Positions 12,101 through 23,600 of a stretch of DNA of 64,000 nucleotides are shown here, piece by piece (positions within the stretch are counted from its first letter, which is position 1; each line of letters begins with the position of its first letter). The DNA is from Enoplolaimus lenunculus (lineage: Eukaryota; Nematoda; Enoplea; Enoplida; Thoracostomopsidae). The stretch spans positions 164,511-228,510 of the forward strand of contig JASANG010001685.1 in the NCBI GenBank assembly GCA_030248215.1. Direction: 5' to 3'. Under the pieces are notes generated by a model that saw only the letters and a program-made list of their open reading frames with translations, was not told where the DNA came from and did no database searches. A program made the position numbers and the translations under genes.

Positions 12101-12382
12101 GTTGTTTTGTACGCAACCATAATTTTAGGACTACATAGCAACAATAAGAACATCTCGTTAAAAATTTTAATTCTAGTTTTGCTGGTCTATTTCACCCTCT
12201 AACACAGTTGAAGTGGCGACCGCTAGTATTTCACAGATATATTGTGCATTTGTGACTATTTTCTTCTCCGAAGCATCCGGACCTATATCGAACGACTTAA
12301 TTTTCCTCACTAATTTACCGAAACTCGAAACATCAGTGTTCAACAACGCACTAAAACAGCTCAAGTAATATTTTTTACTTAG

Positions 12383-13520
12383 GTGGCCCTACCATCCAAG
12401 TTTCGCATAACACTCGTGTTAAGATCATCACGGCCCATAAATTTGAACCCACGACCCATCAACCCATTTCCAACTCTGCGAAAGATAGCAGAAAACGCAT
12501 CAATTTACAACAAAAATTGTACAACCAGAAGCTGGACGTCCGAATCAATGGAAAAGAAATACCGACCATCATGACACCAAAAGTGCTAGGCGTAACCTTC
12601 GATAATATGCTCACCTTTGCAGCCCACGCCAAATGCGTTCGAGAGAAATGTGCTTCAAGAAACAACATCCTAAAGTGCCTGGCAGGAAGCTCATGGGGCC
12701 AAAGCAAAGAAGTGCTGTCCACAACATACAAGGCAATCAGCAGGCCCATCCTCAGTTACGCAGCCCCCATTTGGTCACAACAGCTTAGCGAATCCCATTG
12801 GGACGAACTACAAAGAACACAGAACGGGGCCCTAAGAACAATCACAGGATGTCATCTAATGGCCAACCAAGATCATCTACACCAGGAGACAAAAGTTCTC
12901 CCAGTCCGCAACCACAATATGCTGCTGTCCGAGCAGTATTTGTTAGCCTGCCACCAAGACAGCCACCCATGCCACCACCTCACGCAAAAGGCCCGGCCAA
13001 AGCGCAGCATCCGAAAAGACCTCCAGCTTGTTCATGGTGCAAAAGTGCAGCAGCTGGTGCCGCCGCAAGGGTTAGCAGCAGCGGACTTCAAAACGGGGCT
13101 GAAACAACTTCACACGCAAGCCGTCACATCCAGCATAAACAGCTAGAAGGAAAACAGTGGTGGGGGGTATCCACCTCCAATATCCCCCGACGAGTTGTTC
13201 CTACCACGAACCACAAGATCAACGTTGGCCCAGCTTCGCAGCGGTTGGTCGAAGGTGCTCAACCATTACCTGCACCGACTGGACAACTCCATCGCGGATC
13301 AGTGCCCGAGCTGCAAGGGCACACCTCACGACGTGGAACACCTTTTCAACTGCCCAAGCAACCAGACAGGGCTCACTACACTGGATCTGTGGATGCAGCC
13401 AATACAAGTAGCAGAATTTCTTGGTCTCGAAAAGGAACGGAGCGATCAATAACGGAAGGGAATGGTTACCACAACAACAACAACAAAAATTGTAAAGTTA
13501 GGGGAAACAAAACTATAAAT
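12383..13520 (+). mobile_element. Jockey-like LINE, 3' fragment (reverse transcriptase C-terminus)
   Basis: The segment encodes the thumb and C-terminal part of a non-LTR retrotransposon polymerase. Recognisable blocks are LGVTFDNMLTF (near 12585), AISRPILSYAAPIWS (near 12730), LRTITGCH and DHLHQETKVLPVR. A C-terminal zinc-knuckle-like CPSCKGTPHDVEHLFNC lies near 13300. The blocks lie in more than one frame, with breaks near 12520 and near 13145, so this copy is dead. The 5' end is truncated, as is usual for LINEs. Downstream of the final stop at 13450 the tail CAACAACAACAACAA matches the simple-repeat 3' end of such elements. Assignment to the jockey group is from memory of the conserved blocks. 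Confidence 0.85.
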
Positions 13521-14955
13521 TAACCACTCGCGAGTGCAGCGAGTACTATTATATTATCCCTTTTCCAGTAATTGCGCGTCTGAGAAATAGTTAGCCTAAT
13601 GAACTGATTGAACATGTTAACCAAATGCATTTTAGTTTAAAATTAATGAGGAATATATGCACGGAGTAAATTCAACCCTTGATCTGATGACTCGCTACTG
13701 CAAACTTTCCTGGGAGAGAATATACACTAAAGTGTATTCTCCGGGTGTTGGAAAATATGCATGGCAGAAAATTTACACTGTAACATTTGTTTTTGTAGGC
13801 TTAATTGTACTCTCTGTTTTAACCTACCCCATTTAAGTCTGACTGGCATTTGGGTCAAGTTGATTTTTCCCTGAACGAAAACATGCAACCAATGGTTCGA
13901 ATTGAGCAACTCGGTTGCGAATCTAACTCCTCGTTGATAAACGCCTTCGCCACGAACTACAGGAATGCAACGGCCCAATGAGAAAAATCTACAAAATTAA
14001 TAAATTTATGTAAATTTTCTTTTCATTCACAAACCTAATTCCCAATATGTACACAAGGAATGAAAAAAAGGATCAACAAACTTTGAAAAAATTCGAACGA
14101 AGACGCGGTATAAGCGTTGCAATATTGGAAGAAACGCGGGAGTAAAATAAGTGAGAAGTGTGACACACTTTTTGAAAAGCCAATGTAAAACTTTGATTTT
14201 AAGTACCCTTTTCGAACACAAGGCAATCATGCATTAGAACAAATAATAAAAGAATACTTACGAGCGAGAAACCAGGCGCATACGTACTAGAATTGAAACT
14301 TGAAGTACGGCGATGACCCGGAGGTACAGGTGGGGGGCGCCAAATTCGCCGTTTTCTCTCACACACGGGGAACATCGTTGGCATGACATCAAATTCAAGG
14401 GTTTCAATGACTGCCCACACAATTCAAGGGTTTTCAACTTTCAAGAAAGGGCGCGTACACTACGGCTTTAAAAAGTCCTTTTCATATCTTGAAAGTGGAC
14501 CTATTAAAAACGAGGTATATACCTCTCGTAACAACTCTTCCAAACTGACCGTAACTCTTCCGAAACTAGCTTCTCACCTAGTTTTACCTGACCCCAAGAG
14601 GAAACCAAATTATCGCTAAATTTGTGCCCAACCTAGAACGAATTCCCCCATACGTCCCTAGCTTCTTGTCAAATGAAATATTTAACAATCTGAATTATAT
14701 TTCTAAAAACAAATTCACAAACTTGCGATGCCAATCTTTTTTAAACGTCACATCAGATGCAGCCAGCGTCCAACGACACCAATACGGGTTGAAAAAGATA
14801 TCTCGCCATGACATTACTCCTGAAATCTTAGAGAATCGATTATATAGCTGGACATTTGCTCAACTCTAGATTTTTCTTTTTCGCAATCTTATACTATAGT
14901 CTCAATAATTGTTAGTACAGTCCTTAACTTTGTTGGTACAGTTCTGCACTTAAGG
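13521..14955. other. Intergenic, no gene recognised
   Basis: Several open frames of 60-80 codons on both strands around 13730-14870 have no recognisable family. A short hairpin (GAGAATATACACT / AGTGTATTCTC) lies at 13715-13741. Confidence 0.35.
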
Positions 14956-15426
14956 CAGGCAACAAAAATTCGAATTCAGATTCGTCAACAATTGGCAGTT
15001 TGAATTCAGGTTCGGTTGCGAAAAAGCCGAATCTAACAATGTTCGGCAAAATAGTTCATTTTTAAACAATAAAAATTTCATATAAGGATGTGCCGATTAA
15101 TAGGCATCATTAATGACAGCGGCTACAAGAAAATTGCAGAGTATTTGCCGCAGTGAGTTGAAATACTATCAATTTCACATGTCGGCGTATATCAGTGCGT
15201 CTGATCAGGAAACTGTTACGTCTCTTGCGTTTGTATTTAAAAAATTAATTGAGCTGAACCGTTCCCATAAAATTATAACCGTTTCTGGTTGTTAAAGTTT
15301 ACGTCTTCTCGCGATTATAGTGATGTAATGTAGTAATCCTATCAGTTTTTAACGCGTCGTGTATAAAATTTCGGCAAATTAGAAATTGATTCAGTTTTGC
15401 TCAAATAGTGGTTCGGTGTCACCCTA
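14956..15426 (+). repeat. GATTCGG-word MITE, second copy
   Basis: The left end CAGGCAACAAAAATTCGAA and right end GGTTCGGTGTCACCCTA resemble the full element at 16436-17180. The left part carries CAGATTCG, GGTTCGG and GAAAAAGCCGAATC words. A GCCGATTAAT-containing fragment from about 15088 to 15300 looks like a second family inserted within it. Confidence 0.5.
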
Positions 15427-15506
15427 CCTCAAACGGGTCAGGCTCAGGCAAGTATAATGATTATTAAACCTAAATTTACACGACACGAGTGTTTAGCTGC
15501 CTTTGA

Positions 15507-15620
15507 TAAACAAGGATGGGATTCTCAGTCTCAGTCTCGGTCTCGGTATTTGGCAGGCCTCGGTCTCGTTCTCGGTCTTTTAGAGTCTCTGTGGTTTGGA
15601 ACCGCGACCAGAAGTTGATG
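15507..15620 (+). repeat. GGTCTCGG-word MITE fragment
   Basis: GTCTCAGTCTCGGTCTCGG is followed by CCTCGGTCTCG and TTGGAACCG. These are the subterminal words of the family seen whole at 35887-36608. Termini are not evident. Confidence 0.45.
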
Positions 15621-15914
15621 ATTCAGTAAATGTATACGTTTATAGCTAACCGAAACAAATCAGAAAATTTATTCTATGCCGCTGTCTTCACAACCATTGC
15701 CTTATTCTATCTTGCCGCTTACCCCACATGACAGGATCGTCAATACACGAATGATGGTTACTGACTGTAATCAACGGTTTATTTTTATTATGGAACACGT
15801 CGAGAAACTTCTGTTTATTCACATAATGCGTTTGACTGAGCCATTCTAAAATAACAGCCGAAACGACAAAGCAAATAAAGTCTGCTGCTAAGGAACATGT
15901 ATATAGTTATTCCC

Positions 15915-15995
15915 GAGTGCAACCGGAATCCCGAATAGAATTCCGATTTAAACCGAGTTCCGAATCCGATTGCATAATCAATATCTATTAAATTC
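15915..15995 (+). repeat. GGAATT/GATTCCGA-word MITE fragment
   Basis: GAGTGCAACCGGAATCCCGA, CCGAGTTCCGAATCCGATTG and CATAATCAAT match the left end of the family seen at 5018 and 26962. The rest is missing. Confidence 0.5.
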
Positions 15996-16427
15996 ATCCT
16001 GATGAGTTAACTGATCAATAATTGTTTTTAGTTTAGCTTTACATAACCAAAAGCCCCCAACAAGGCAATATTAATTCAAAGTTTTCGATTCATTAATACA
16101 TAAGCTGCACTTAACTAATAGCAAATGCATTTCCATATAAAAACCGTAGCTTCATTAGCATAACATGCTGGCCAAAAGGTTTTCTTTGGATAGAAAGACT
16201 ATCATTCCACTTACCCAACCATATTTTAGAAGAAGTTGCAACAGCTGTAATGACAGCACGATTCGCGGCCCGATATACAAATCCTGGTCGGTTGGGAAAC
16301 GGCCATTCAAAGTTCATCATCTGTTCATTCAAAGTTCATCCTCTGTTTTCACTACGCCATTAACTAACGCTCGATAAATTCGTGATTATTTCATTAATAA
16401 CAGCATTTTTATGTAACATTTAACGCA

Positions 16428-16435
16428 TCTGCAAG
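16428..16435. repeat. Target-site duplication, left (TCTGCAAG)
   Basis: This octamer is repeated perfectly at 17181-17188, just outside the two ends of the GATTCGG element. Confidence 0.9.
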
Positions 16436-17180
16436 CAGGGTGGCAACAAAGGCTTGGATTCGGCAAAACTTGTGGTTCGGATTCGGTTGTGAAAAAGCCT
16501 AATTCAAAGCCGAATCCAACAGTGATCGGCAGGGTGCAACCGGAATTACAATTTACCGGAACCGGAACCGGAATTTGAAAATTTTACCGGAACCGGAAAC
16601 GGAAAGTGAAAAATACATTTCACCAAAAATTTCATTTTATTCTTATTTTTTGCTCTATTATTTGTGAAATAACCTTAGTCGAACATAGGTATTTATTTTA
16701 TTTGTTGTATTTTTGATTTTCGTCGTCGACTAAAGTGAAATCCGCCATCATTGGCTTATATTTGGAGTACAAGTGGCTTTCAAAAGAGATTCTTAAAAAT
16801 TAGCAAAGTTAAGAAAACGGCCAAATTATAACACCGGAATTTTTAAATCCGGTAAAAATTTACCGGAGCCGGAAGGTGAAAAAATGCCGGAACCGGAACC
16901 GGAATTCCGGTTGCACCCTGGTGATCGGCAATGAGTTTTTCAGTTTTGAACACTAATAATTTTAAATATCATGTTATATTAATAAGAAAATATTGTTTCA
17001 GGTCACAAATCTCAAAACTGAGGACGGGAATGAAACATATTAACGTTTTGCGGCTGGCATTACATTCTGAAACAAATTATAGATATAACTGAAATTTGCA
17101 ACAAGCAAGATTCGGATTCGGATTCGGCAAATTAGCAATGGATTCGGACTCGGTCAAATCGTAGATTCGGTGCCACCCTG
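16436..17180 (+). mobile_element. GATTCGG-word MITE carrying a nested MITE
   Basis: The termini are CAGGGTGGCAAC and GGTGCCACCCTG, flanked by the perfect 8-bp duplication TCTGCAAG. The subterminal parts are made of GGATTCGG/TTCGGATTCGG words in both orientations. It has no coding capacity. A 391-bp element of a different family sits inside it with its own duplication. Without that insert the element is about 346 bp. The 8-bp duplication and CAGGG-type ends fit non-autonomous hAT elements. Confidence 0.9.
16530..16920 (+). mobile_element. ACCGGA-word MITE, complete and nested
   Basis: Inverted termini CAGGGTGCAACCGGAATT and AATTCCGGTTGCACCCTG (18 bp, perfect) are flanked by the perfect 8-bp repeat GTGATCGG (16522-16529 and 16921-16928). 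Subterminal arrays are ACCGGAACCGGAA-like, on both ends in inverted orientation, around an AT-rich core without coding sequence. It sits inside the GATTCGG element. Other copies are at 25446, 38062 and 43580. Confidence 0.95.
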
Positions 17181-17354
17181 TCTGCAAGTACATTTCGACT
17201 TAGTCTGTCAATAAGATTGATAGGCAGTTGAGTATTGTTGTTATATCATGCATTAAACGATAACGCATGTATTGCGATACACTTTCATGGTAGGATACAC
17301 CCGCAGTTCGGCTTCCGAACAATACTTTCACCGGAATGCCATCATGCATGGTGT

Positions 17355-17615
17355 ACATAAACATGCGAGACATTCTTGTCCGTTATGTGCACATGCAATA
17401 TAGTGCAGAGCACTGTATGCATGCTAGCTGGTAGCATACGGTCGACACGTATAGTCGAAGAAATATGCAGTGGGAGGAACGGGCTGCGTGGCGTAGTGGG
17501 AGAGTGTTCGCGTAAGGATCCGTAAGCTGAGAGTTCGAATGCCGCTCCGGAAGCCCACTTTTCCAGCTGCGTAGTAAAAAGGACTGACGCCCCGGTTCCT
17601 ACGTTAGAGCGACAC
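17355..17615 (+). repeat. tRNA-like-module repeat, copy 3
   Basis: This is a diverged copy of the 2137-2393 repeat. The leader (GTCCGTTATGTGCACATGCA) is followed by a tRNA-like block with A box TGGCGTAGTGGGAGAG and B box GAGTTCGAATGCC. Then come CACTTTTCCAGCTGCGTAGT and the tail with CCCCGGTTCCTA. Leader, module and tail keep the same order as in the other copies. Confidence 0.7.
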
Positions 17616-18041
17616 TGTAAACAGCTTTCAGATTCATAGCGAAATTTTGCTCAGCAGAAATCACTTTATTGTCAATACAGCCATACTGAAACTCAAATAT
17701 ACACAGAAAAACAGGATCCATGACGTTTGCGTAGCATGTAACATACTAATGCGCTTGAAAAGCACAGGTGGATAACGTGAATATACTCTTGAGCGTTGCT
17801 GCAACGAGCTTAAATGCTACATTATTAGCTATGTAATTTCTCTGCCGTCATGCTGTTTCGTGTGCGTTAGGTTTGAAAACGGCTTTTTGTTTCACGTTAA
17901 TAGTTATTTTATCACTACTACCGTCATTAAATAAAATCACATATGCATACCATTATAACACTAAACTATTACCGACTCGCATTGTCAAATAGAATATCTT
18001 GAACGGTCTAAACATTCAACCCTTTATCGCATGAATATTTT
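17616..18041. other. Intergenic, nothing recognised
   Basis: The stretch is AT-rich without recognisable coding sequence or repeat structure. Confidence 0.35.
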
Positions 18042-18240
18042 CTATTTCACCTGAGACCTACTTTTATACTAGGATTTTCAATTACTGGAATGGGAGGCGT
18101 TTACCATCGTCACCTATTTCACCTGAGACCTACTTTTATACTAGGATTTTCAATTACTGGAATGGGAGGCGTTTACCATCGTCACTCAGCTATAGGAGTT
18201 GACGCTCGAGCTCGAGGGGCGTCTTGCGTCTTGTAGTGAT
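18042..18240 (-). repeat. tRNA-Gly-like SINE copy with internal 72-bp duplication
   Basis: Read on the minus strand, this resembles the repeat at 46693-46870: GCTATA..AGCTGAGTGG-type A-box region, then a decayed B-box region. Here 72 bp (18042-18113) are repeated perfectly in tandem at 18114-18185, which duplicates the B-box half. The minus-strand 5' part carries a GAGC/GCTC-rich palindrome. It is a tRNA-derived SINE by inference. Confidence 0.6.
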
Positions 18241-20282
18241 TTTGTATTATATGTATAATACACATAAGCACGTAAATCGACCTACAGCTCCTGCTATGGC
18301 TTCTAATTCGATAGAATTTTTGCATTTTTACATACTCTGCGTACGTGGGTCGAAATCTGGATCAAAATAATCATGGCCACGTTTTTGTTGCTGAAATTTA
18401 AAGAATTTTATGCGATTTTACCCGCTTAATTTTAGATCACATCCAGTTTATCGACAGTGGCCCTGTCGAAAGTGTGAAAGACATGTTTCTGCAAAGCCAA
18501 TATCTCGTGCAGAATTTTCTTTCAATATTCTGTCACAATTTATTGCGCATCTTATGGCACAAAGAATTCGCACAATAGTTTTCCATAGAATTTTTAATTA
18601 AATCCACTAAACAAAAGTGCAGCATGCAAGACTCGGCGCAACGTTTGTACATGAAGCAACTAGATAATGAAAAAAACGCTACTTTTTAACAATTTTGTAC
18701 CGTTTGGGCTATATGATAGCTGTGCAAGGTTATTTAGTTGACTTAGCTAGTGTAGTACGAGGGTATTATTATATGTTCTGCTTTAAATTATTCCACAAGT
18801 TCAAAATATTATGATCGTGCTGATTCGTTGTTGTTGTTTTGCATAGATATAGGAACGGAGCCGGATAGTTAACTGTTTACCGGAACCAGATATGGACCGG
18901 ATACAGTGTTTCAATTTGTGTACTGTAAGAATTTGAGTCGCACGAAAGTATACCTTTACGAGTGTAAGGTCTGGACTGGTCAAAAACGGGGATTTTCGAC
19001 CGATCCGAAGGCAGGTATGGTCTAGTTTCGAGTTGACCCTCGAACAGTTTTAACACGATTTAAACACTGCTATGGCTCGTGCGAGTCTATACAACACTGT
19101 TTTCGGATTTACTAGCAACGCACAAGTAAGTAACACGAAATATGAAACACAAGCCCGTTAGTCCCGCTAACACTAAAATTGCCAATTTTCCCTATTTCTG
19201 ACGGTTATAGCTTTCGAACGAGGGCCATGCGGCCGAAAAGCACTATAGAAATTATAAGTATTGGGAAACTGCAATTTGTAAGCGAAAAGTGGATCAGATC
19301 CGCCAGACACAGCTTACGGGACCGCTACTTAAATCACGTCCGGGCACGATTATAACAATAAACCACAAATTACAAAAACAGCAAGTACACGTTTCCTAGG
19401 CCTAAAAATTACTATTCTGACCAAGTAAAATACGCTGCTTCCGATTAACTACTTTTTTGTTTCTCCGTCAAGGCGAGAACTATATGTTTTACGCGACCCG
19501 AGAATATTGCTATGATTTACGTACAATCAGAAAATCTTTTAAGCACATCTGCTAGCTAAGCTATCGCTATTCCACCACTAAAACCAATACTACTGAATAA
19601 TAATCCAAGTTCACAGAATATGGCAAATAGTACAGAACTGGGGCAGAATTGGCAGAAATAGAGGTGCGAAATGGAATGAGCACCTTGAAATTAGTAGGAA
19701 ACGGGAAGGAGATGCCTGAAAACATTAAAATAAGCATTTATAAGATCGCAAAAATATGACATGTAGGAATTGGCACAAAAGGGTCAAAAGGGGAAGAGTT
19801 TGTAGAAAAGGGAGTGCGCAATGCACTGAGCGCATAGAATTTGGTCAGAAAATGGGGTTTTAGTACCTGAAAACACAATATGAAATATATGTAAAAATAC
19901 ACGTACTTGACATAAGTGAAGTTGACAGAAATAGGACTAAGTTTGACAAGAGTTTGGCAAGAAAGTTAAAGCACAGTAGTTTTACAAATGAGCAACAGTA
20001 CGGCAAGGCTAAAAAGATACCGGTTAAGTACAGATCACGATACTCTGACCGAGACTGAGATGTTGGAATTCACATGCCAAGGAAACTACATAGCTAGGAG
20101 GTCGAGGGGTGCCGAGGGTGAGCACCAGTGTGGCACAGAGTGCACACTGGGGCCCCACCCGACAACGAGATTAAAATGAATTGCTAGCTTGGATTTTTCA
20201 TTTTTACTTCAGTGTGGAAACCAGTAGATTCTCGACTTTCCGGAAGTATATAGCAGTAAACGTTTAATACTGTCAGTTTAGG
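18241..20282. other. Intergenic, no gene recognised
   Basis: The stretch has short open frames without a recognisable family and scattered CCGGA/GGAACC fragments of MITEs near 18850-18905. Confidence 0.35.
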
Positions 20283-20500
20283 TGGAAACCGGAACTTTCG
20301 ACCTTTTTTACTAAGCAGCTGAAAAACCGGTTTACGGATGCCGAACTGGCGACCTTCTGCGTGTCATGCAGACGCTGTTACCACTGCGCACGCAGTCCGT
20401 CTTTCAACTACTTTTATCACCAACTATACGGCGACCGTTTGCTGCCGGCAAGCATACTGTGCAATGTGCGTGCATTCTGAACATTAGTGGACCAAGTGCC
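20283..20500 (-). repeat. tRNA-like-module repeat, copy 4, with a different tRNA-like block
   Basis: On the minus strand the leader (TGCCGGCAGCAAACGGTCG) and tail (TTCAGCTGCTTAGTAAAA) match the copies at 2137 and 17355. The tRNA-like block between them differs: A box TGCGCAGTGGTAACAGC and a perfect 5-bp anticodon stem TCTGC/GCAGA. The loop reads ATGACAC (GAC anticodon, Val) and the B-box region is poorly conserved. A TTTTT tract follows. Confidence 0.55.
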
Positions 20501-20602
20501 CCCACTTCGGCGCATACGCTTGCATGCGCTGACAGCTATGATTCATTGATGAGTCTTGGTATATACTTAAATTATAGGGTTGTTTACACGGACTGACTTA
20601 CC

Positions 20603-23600
20603 ATGGAAATTGAAATAAGAGGAGACGATGGTGGTTATTTCAAAGTAAGCATATATATTAAGTGTTTAGTGTATTATTTTATTCATATTATTGTTTGCAC
20701 AATATTGAGGCATCCCATTAGACGATTTACCTTTGCAATTACATAAATTTTTGCGCTAAAAAATCCGCCCAGGTGATGCAGAGGAGTACTGAAGTCAGAG
20801 TCAGAGGGCATTATTTTTCCGAAGGTTACGGTATATGCGTGCTCAGTATATATCAATATATATTATGTATGTAACGTATGTATGTATCAGGGTTCTAACA
20901 CGAAATTAATTTTGCAGGAACAGGAACAGGAATAGAATTTCTTTAGAGGAACCGGAAGACGAACAGGAACCGGAATTTGGAATAATTTTCATTATCAAAT
21001 TACGTACTGTTGGACGTATTTTCACAAAATTGTAATCGTTTATGGTGGTTATGATTTAAGTCTAACCTGTTCTTTATGCAATATATGTTCGGCATATTTT
21101 CAAAATAACAATCGGCACCGGCGAATTTTGGTATCGGCACATCCCTTAATAGATCTATGTATATATTATATATGTGTATATGCGTTATAACATGTTTCTT
21201 TCCTGTATTTATGTTATGTACGTATATATATTTTCAGGCGTATGTACAGAACGTGAGCCCAGATGGATTGGAAGTGTCCTTTGAGAATGAGTGAGTTAGT
21301 TTCGAACATGTTCCTACCGGGCTGTATCTCGGATATCCGGCTCCGGCATTTTAACCTGTCAGATGTTTTTTAAAAAAACTTCAAAGAAATTGGACCCATC
21401 GTTAAACTTATGCCAACTACAGTGGAACTTATTAACATACTTTTACCTATTTTTTCTGTCAACATGTAATGTAACGTAAAAATAGGTGTATTACTAAGTC
21501 TAAGCCTAAGCAAAATAACAGCCTTAGTCCTAGCCAGTGATGGACGGGGACTGGCCATTAAATGTCTCGGTCACGGTCAATTTTTGGTCATCCCCGAAAA
21601 AAATCAAGTTTCCAAAATAAATTATTTGTAATGCTTTTTCCGTAGTTTGTTTGTGTTTTTCATAGTCTTGCGTGTTTTCGAAATATTGCAGTGTTATGAA
21701 AATTCCTAGCTTCTTAGGGAAATGTTGTTCATCAGTCAGTACTTATATGCTTGAGCAATATTAACTTCTACTTTTCACAGGTTTACCAGCATTTGCTAAA
21801 TCCTCGACTTGTCTCGGTGCAATTCCAAATCACCGAGACTAAAAAACCGAGACCGGCTAAATACCGAGACTTTCATCCCTTCTCCTAGCCACCTCTATTT
21901 TATAGTACAAAAAGTAACTTAACCAAACAAATATTGCAAGTGAAGTAACGCTACATAAACACAGTAATGGAATAGGGTCGTTGTTAAAGTGTTAAAAATG
22001 CATCGGCGTGAAAAAAAGAAAAATTGTTAGCTACGTTGTGATATTTGAATGCCATCTATGTAGGATTAGATTTCAATTAACTATCGAGCTCCTGCCGGAT
22101 ATTATATTATCCGGATACGCCATTTTTGGTATTCGCTGGCGGTCGTACCCTGCCGTGAAGAGAAAAATACCTGTTACCAGAAAATTCATGTGTAAGCCTT
22201 TCCAATTTTAGCAGACGTGAAATTCACCTTAATATTATTCCTTCAACCAGGGGTGGGCTGTCTCGGTTAAAATCAGACCGATTCCTGAATACTGAGGCCG
22301 TTCACGAAATGTATTGGGTCTCGGTCAATTTATGGTCAGAATATAGATGGAGACCGAAATTCGTGCCTTTCTTTAAAAATTTGGATCATTTTGTTCCAGA
22401 AAAATGTCGGTCCACAAATTTATTCTGAAATGTTGTAACTCTGCTTGACAGTCATCTGGCTGCAGTGTGGTGGCGTTTACCAATGTGTAATATGATTTTT
22501 TATTTTTAGTTGGCAACCATCCCGCGTCGTCTCGTATGAACTCGTTAGATTAGTGACTAAATCTAGCCACAGCAAAGACGCCTCTCCGCATGTGTGCAAA
22601 GAAAATGAAGCAGTCGAAGTAAGCCCGAGATTATTTAAACATACGCGTGAAGTTGTCGTCTTGCTTTTACAATTAGTTTTTCATCGAAAGTCATTGACTT
22701 TTGCTATTCATTATAATATGGTTGTCCAATAAGCAGGGCGCAAGTGGAATTCCGGTTACGCTATGGAAAACCTGTATTTTTTGTCCCTATCCGGTTGGGA
22801 AGTGCCGATTCCAAAAATTTTGCCGATGCCGATACCGAAGTCGATTCTTATTTTGAAATTTTTCCGATGCCGATGCCGATTTCAACTTTAGTACACCATG
22901 TTTAATAAGCAGATAAAATACTACGTTACATTATTATATGTAGGTTTAAACCCTAACCATCATAAACGATTATAATTTTACAAGAACGGTTAATTTCAAT
23001 AATTTTTTTGAAACCCAAACGCCAGAGAGTTTTGCACATAACAATCAGTTGCAATGCTATTAATTTCATTTCTGGGCGCATTGTCTGATCAAGAAAACTG
23101 TCATCTCTCTTGCGTTTGTGTTTGAAAAAAATAATTGAAATGAATCGTTCTTATAAAATTATAATCGTTTATGATGGTTGGGGTTTAAGTCTTCATATAA
23201 TGGTGTAATGTAGTATCCTATCTGTGCATCGGTTCGGCATCGGCAAAATTATTAAATAAGAATCGTCGTCGGAAAAATTTTGGTGTCGGCACATTTCTAA
23301 AAATCATTGCAAAAAGTATTATTTTGCCCTCAATAAAACTACGGTTGCGTTCCACTTTTATCAAAATATCAGGCAACGTTGAATACAGGATTGTTTACCG
23401 GACTGGATACCCGTTCGCATCCTGCTATGTAGTGCAATATTTTAATTGAAATTGTGCTAAAGATTAGTTTTTCGGTATCCGTTATTTTGCACTATATGGT
23501 TCCAGTCCCGGTAGTTCCGTTTCCGGAATTTTGCAATTCTTGCTGCACCCTGTCAGCAAGCAAATCATTTTGAAAATTGCTCAAATTTCTCTTACTCTTT

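Noticed and set aside
12798-13523. 241-codon frame within the LINE
   Set aside because: It is in the wrong frame relative to the conserved reverse transcriptase blocks (YAAPIWS, LRTITGCH), so it is a shadow of the LINE.
14199-14870. Overlapping 65-80 codon frames on both strands
   Set aside because: No family resemblance, no plausible exon junctions connecting them, and ordinary intergenic composition.
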